Shown here one piece after another: positions 62,802 to 64,000 of a stretch of 64,000 bases of DNA. The stretch spans positions 124,001 to 188,000 of the forward strand of contig NZ_JAPSLH010000002.1 in the NCBI RefSeq assembly GCF_031180965.1, given 5' to 3'. The notes under the pieces were generated by a model, which ran no database searches, was not told the origin of the DNA, and worked only from the letters and a program-made list of their open reading frames with translations. Each line of letters starts with the position of its first letter. Positions within the stretch are counted from its first letter, which is position 1. The translations under genes and the position numbers were made by a program. This stretch comes from Chelativorans sp. GTDB lineage: Bacteria; Pseudomonadota; Alphaproteobacteria; Rhizobiales; Rhizobiaceae.

Positions 62802-64000
62802 CTAGCGCCACTCGTCCACGGAGATGGTGGTCTGGTAACGGGCGCCCATGATCTGCCAGTAGCCGTTGCTCTCGCCGCCCACGACGATCACATTGATCTC
62901 CGGCAGCCGGAAGATGTGCACCATCGCGTCCGGGCCCTTCTTCAGCTCGCCCGCCATCGGTTCCTCGCCGAAAGTGGCGCGCGGGTAGACATAGTTCTGG
63001 ATGAGCTGCAGGTCCCAGTAACGGCTGCCCGGCATCTGCGCCGTCTCATGCAGCCAGGCGATGAGGTCGGCCTTTTTGCTGAAGCCGCCGCGCTCCACGA
63101 ACTGACGCGCGGCGATCGGGTCGAGCAGCAGCACCGGCGCAGTCACGGCGTCCGTGCCGAGCAGCATGTCCCGCACATGCTCGCGCCAATGCTTCTCGCG
63201 CAGGCCGAGAGAGAAGGTGGTCGAGCGGCAGCCGAAGAAGACGCTGACGGTGCTGGTGTCCGCCTCAAAGCCCTTCTGCACATGCAACGGCTCCCAGGGG
63301 GAGCGCTCCTCGTTCTCGGCGAAGGTCACGCTGTTATAGGCGTAGTTGTTGCCGAGCGAGCCCATGAAGGTCTCGCCGGGCACGGACCCGCCCTGCAGAT
63401 TCTGCGACAGGAGGCCGTAGGCCCGGCCGATCGTCGCATTGGCGTGGTTGTAGGGCCCGAGAGCGCCGATGCCCGTGTTCATGCCGATCTGGTGCCGGAT
63501 CGGTCCATTGACCACGGCCATGGCGGCGCCGGAGCTCGACGTGCTTCCCCGCGCGCTCACCTGGGTTGCGGCAAGGGCTAGGATGACCGGGAAATATTCC
63601 GGCCGCGCGCCGGCCATGACGGCGTTCACCGCCACCTTCTCGACCGTATAGCTCCAGGCCCCGCGATTGGCCGTCGGCTGCATCTTGCCGACGATCTCGT
63701 CGGGACGGCGGCTCGTGCCCTTCAGCATCTCCGCCACGCGCTTTTCCGTGGGCAGGACGATCGGCAGCTTGTCGGTCCAGTTGTTGCGCAGGAAAAGCTC
63801 GTGCAGGTTCTCTTCCGTGTCGGGCGGAAGGAGGCGGTCGGTCGGTGACTTCGAGGCGACCAGGTCCGCCGAGGTGGTCTGCACCAGCCCCACCGTCATA
63901 CCCTCAACGATCTCCCGCATGACCGGTGCGCCGCGGACGGGATCGGTTCCCATGACATAGTCGCGCAGCTCCGCCGGGCTCTTGCCCATGACCGGCTGGG
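62802..64000 (-). CDS. Conserved protein of unknown function (N-terminus beyond window)
   Basis: At least 395 residues; the frame stays open to the window edge, so the start is probably outside. Notable stretches are LFLRNNWTDKLPIVLPTEKR, VEKVAVNAVMAGARPEYFPV, AVVNGPIRHQIGMNTGIGAL and YNHANATIGRAYGLL. From memory these occur in a poorly studied family found next to, or fused with, UGSC-motif (seleno)proteins; I cannot confirm this here, and the UGSC motif itself is not in the visible part. No membrane helices. It starts the group with the TrxR-like gene 9 bp downstream. Confidence 0.75.
   Translation of the reverse strand, partial: QPVMGKSPAELRDYVMGTDPVRGAPVMREIVEGMTVGLVQTTSADLVASKSPTDRLLPPDTEENLHELFLRNNWTDKLPIVLPTEKRVAEMLKGTSRRPDEIVGKMQPTANRGAWSYTVEKVAVNAVMAGARPEYFPVILALAATQVSARGSTSSSGAAMAVVNGPIRHQIGMNTGIGALGPYNHANATIGRAYGLLSQNLQGGSVPGETFMGSLGNNYAYNSVTFAENEERSPWEPLHVQKGFEADTSTVSVFFGCRSTTFSLGLREKHWREHVRDMLLGTDAVTAPVLLLDPIAARQFVERGGFSKKADLIAWLHETAQMPGSRYWDLQLIQNYVYPRATFGEEPMAGELKKGPDAMVHIFRLPEINVIVVGGESNGYWQIMGARYQTTISVDEWR

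Overview
The window is GC-rich DNA (clearly above 60 percent by eye), densely coded, and has the look of an accessory catabolic region from a Hyphomicrobiales (Rhizobiales) alphaproteobacterium, probably Phyllobacteriaceae-like. The reasons are two candidate EcfG-type general-stress promoters, a DUF3618/holin-like/small-membrane-protein stress cluster typical of rhizobia, a palindromic intergenic repeat of a kind I associate with this order, and an unusual density of ABC/TRAP uptake systems, each with its own GntR, LacI, ROK, AraC or MarR regulator. The species cannot be fixed from sequence alone. No rRNA, tRNA, CRISPR array or intact insertion sequence was seen.

Layout. 1-4.3 kb: a LacI-type regulator running off the left edge, a lipoprotein, a YihY/BrkB membrane protein and a four-gene envelope-stress cluster (24-aa membrane peptide, hydrophilic stress protein, holin-like protein, DUF3618 protein). 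4.4-5.6 kb: a Tat-exported metallo-hydrolase and a decayed fragment of a peptide-type binding protein. 5.7-15.0 kb: an aldehyde dehydrogenase, a sugar-type ABC operon that contains a RidA gene, and a divergent creatininase-family/Gfo-Idh-MocA/GntR group. 15.2-23.7 kb: an SDR, a GlcD-type FAD oxidase, a ThDP enzyme, and a TRAP transporter with two tandem binding proteins, followed by a DUF3237 gene. 23.7-24.9 kb: a gene-free island with nested inverted repeats. 24.9-36.4 kb: aromatic catabolism, with an aldehyde dehydrogenase and a benzoylformate decarboxylase (LysR divergent), a GntR gene, a LigAB extradiol dioxygenase operon with an alpha/beta hydrolase, an NTF2-like protein and an FAH-family hydrolase (MarR/HpaR-type regulator), then PobR/PobA. 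36.4-57.1 kb: plant-glycan uptake, with an AraC-regulated ABC system plus a GH105 hydrolase, a ROK-regulated ABC system plus Gfo/Idh and ThuA genes, and a LacI-regulated ABC system plus a GH78 rhamnosidase and an SDR. 57.1-64 kb: an iron-type FbpABC transporter, a GntR regulator, a thioredoxin-reductase-like flavoprotein and a conserved unknown protein running off the right edge.

How the parts may work together (inference). The mandelate-type enzymes (FAD 2-hydroxyacid oxidase, benzoylformate decarboxylase, aldehyde dehydrogenase), PobA and LigAB can be joined into a route from a 4-hydroxymandelate-like acid through 4-hydroxybenzoate to protocatechuate and 4,5-ring cleavage, with the TRAP transporter as a possible importer. 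The GH105 and GH78 enzymes with three sugar importers point to rhamnogalacturonan or rhamnoside use; two of these importers lack an ATPase and may share the one at 39.4 kb. A recurrent pattern is that every complete binding-protein gene (seven of seven) is followed directly by a GC-rich RNA hairpin. The best candidates for undescribed systems are the RidA/creatininase/Gfo-Idh ABC locus, the double-binding-protein TRAP locus, and the FbpABC/TrxR-like/unknown-protein cluster at the right edge.
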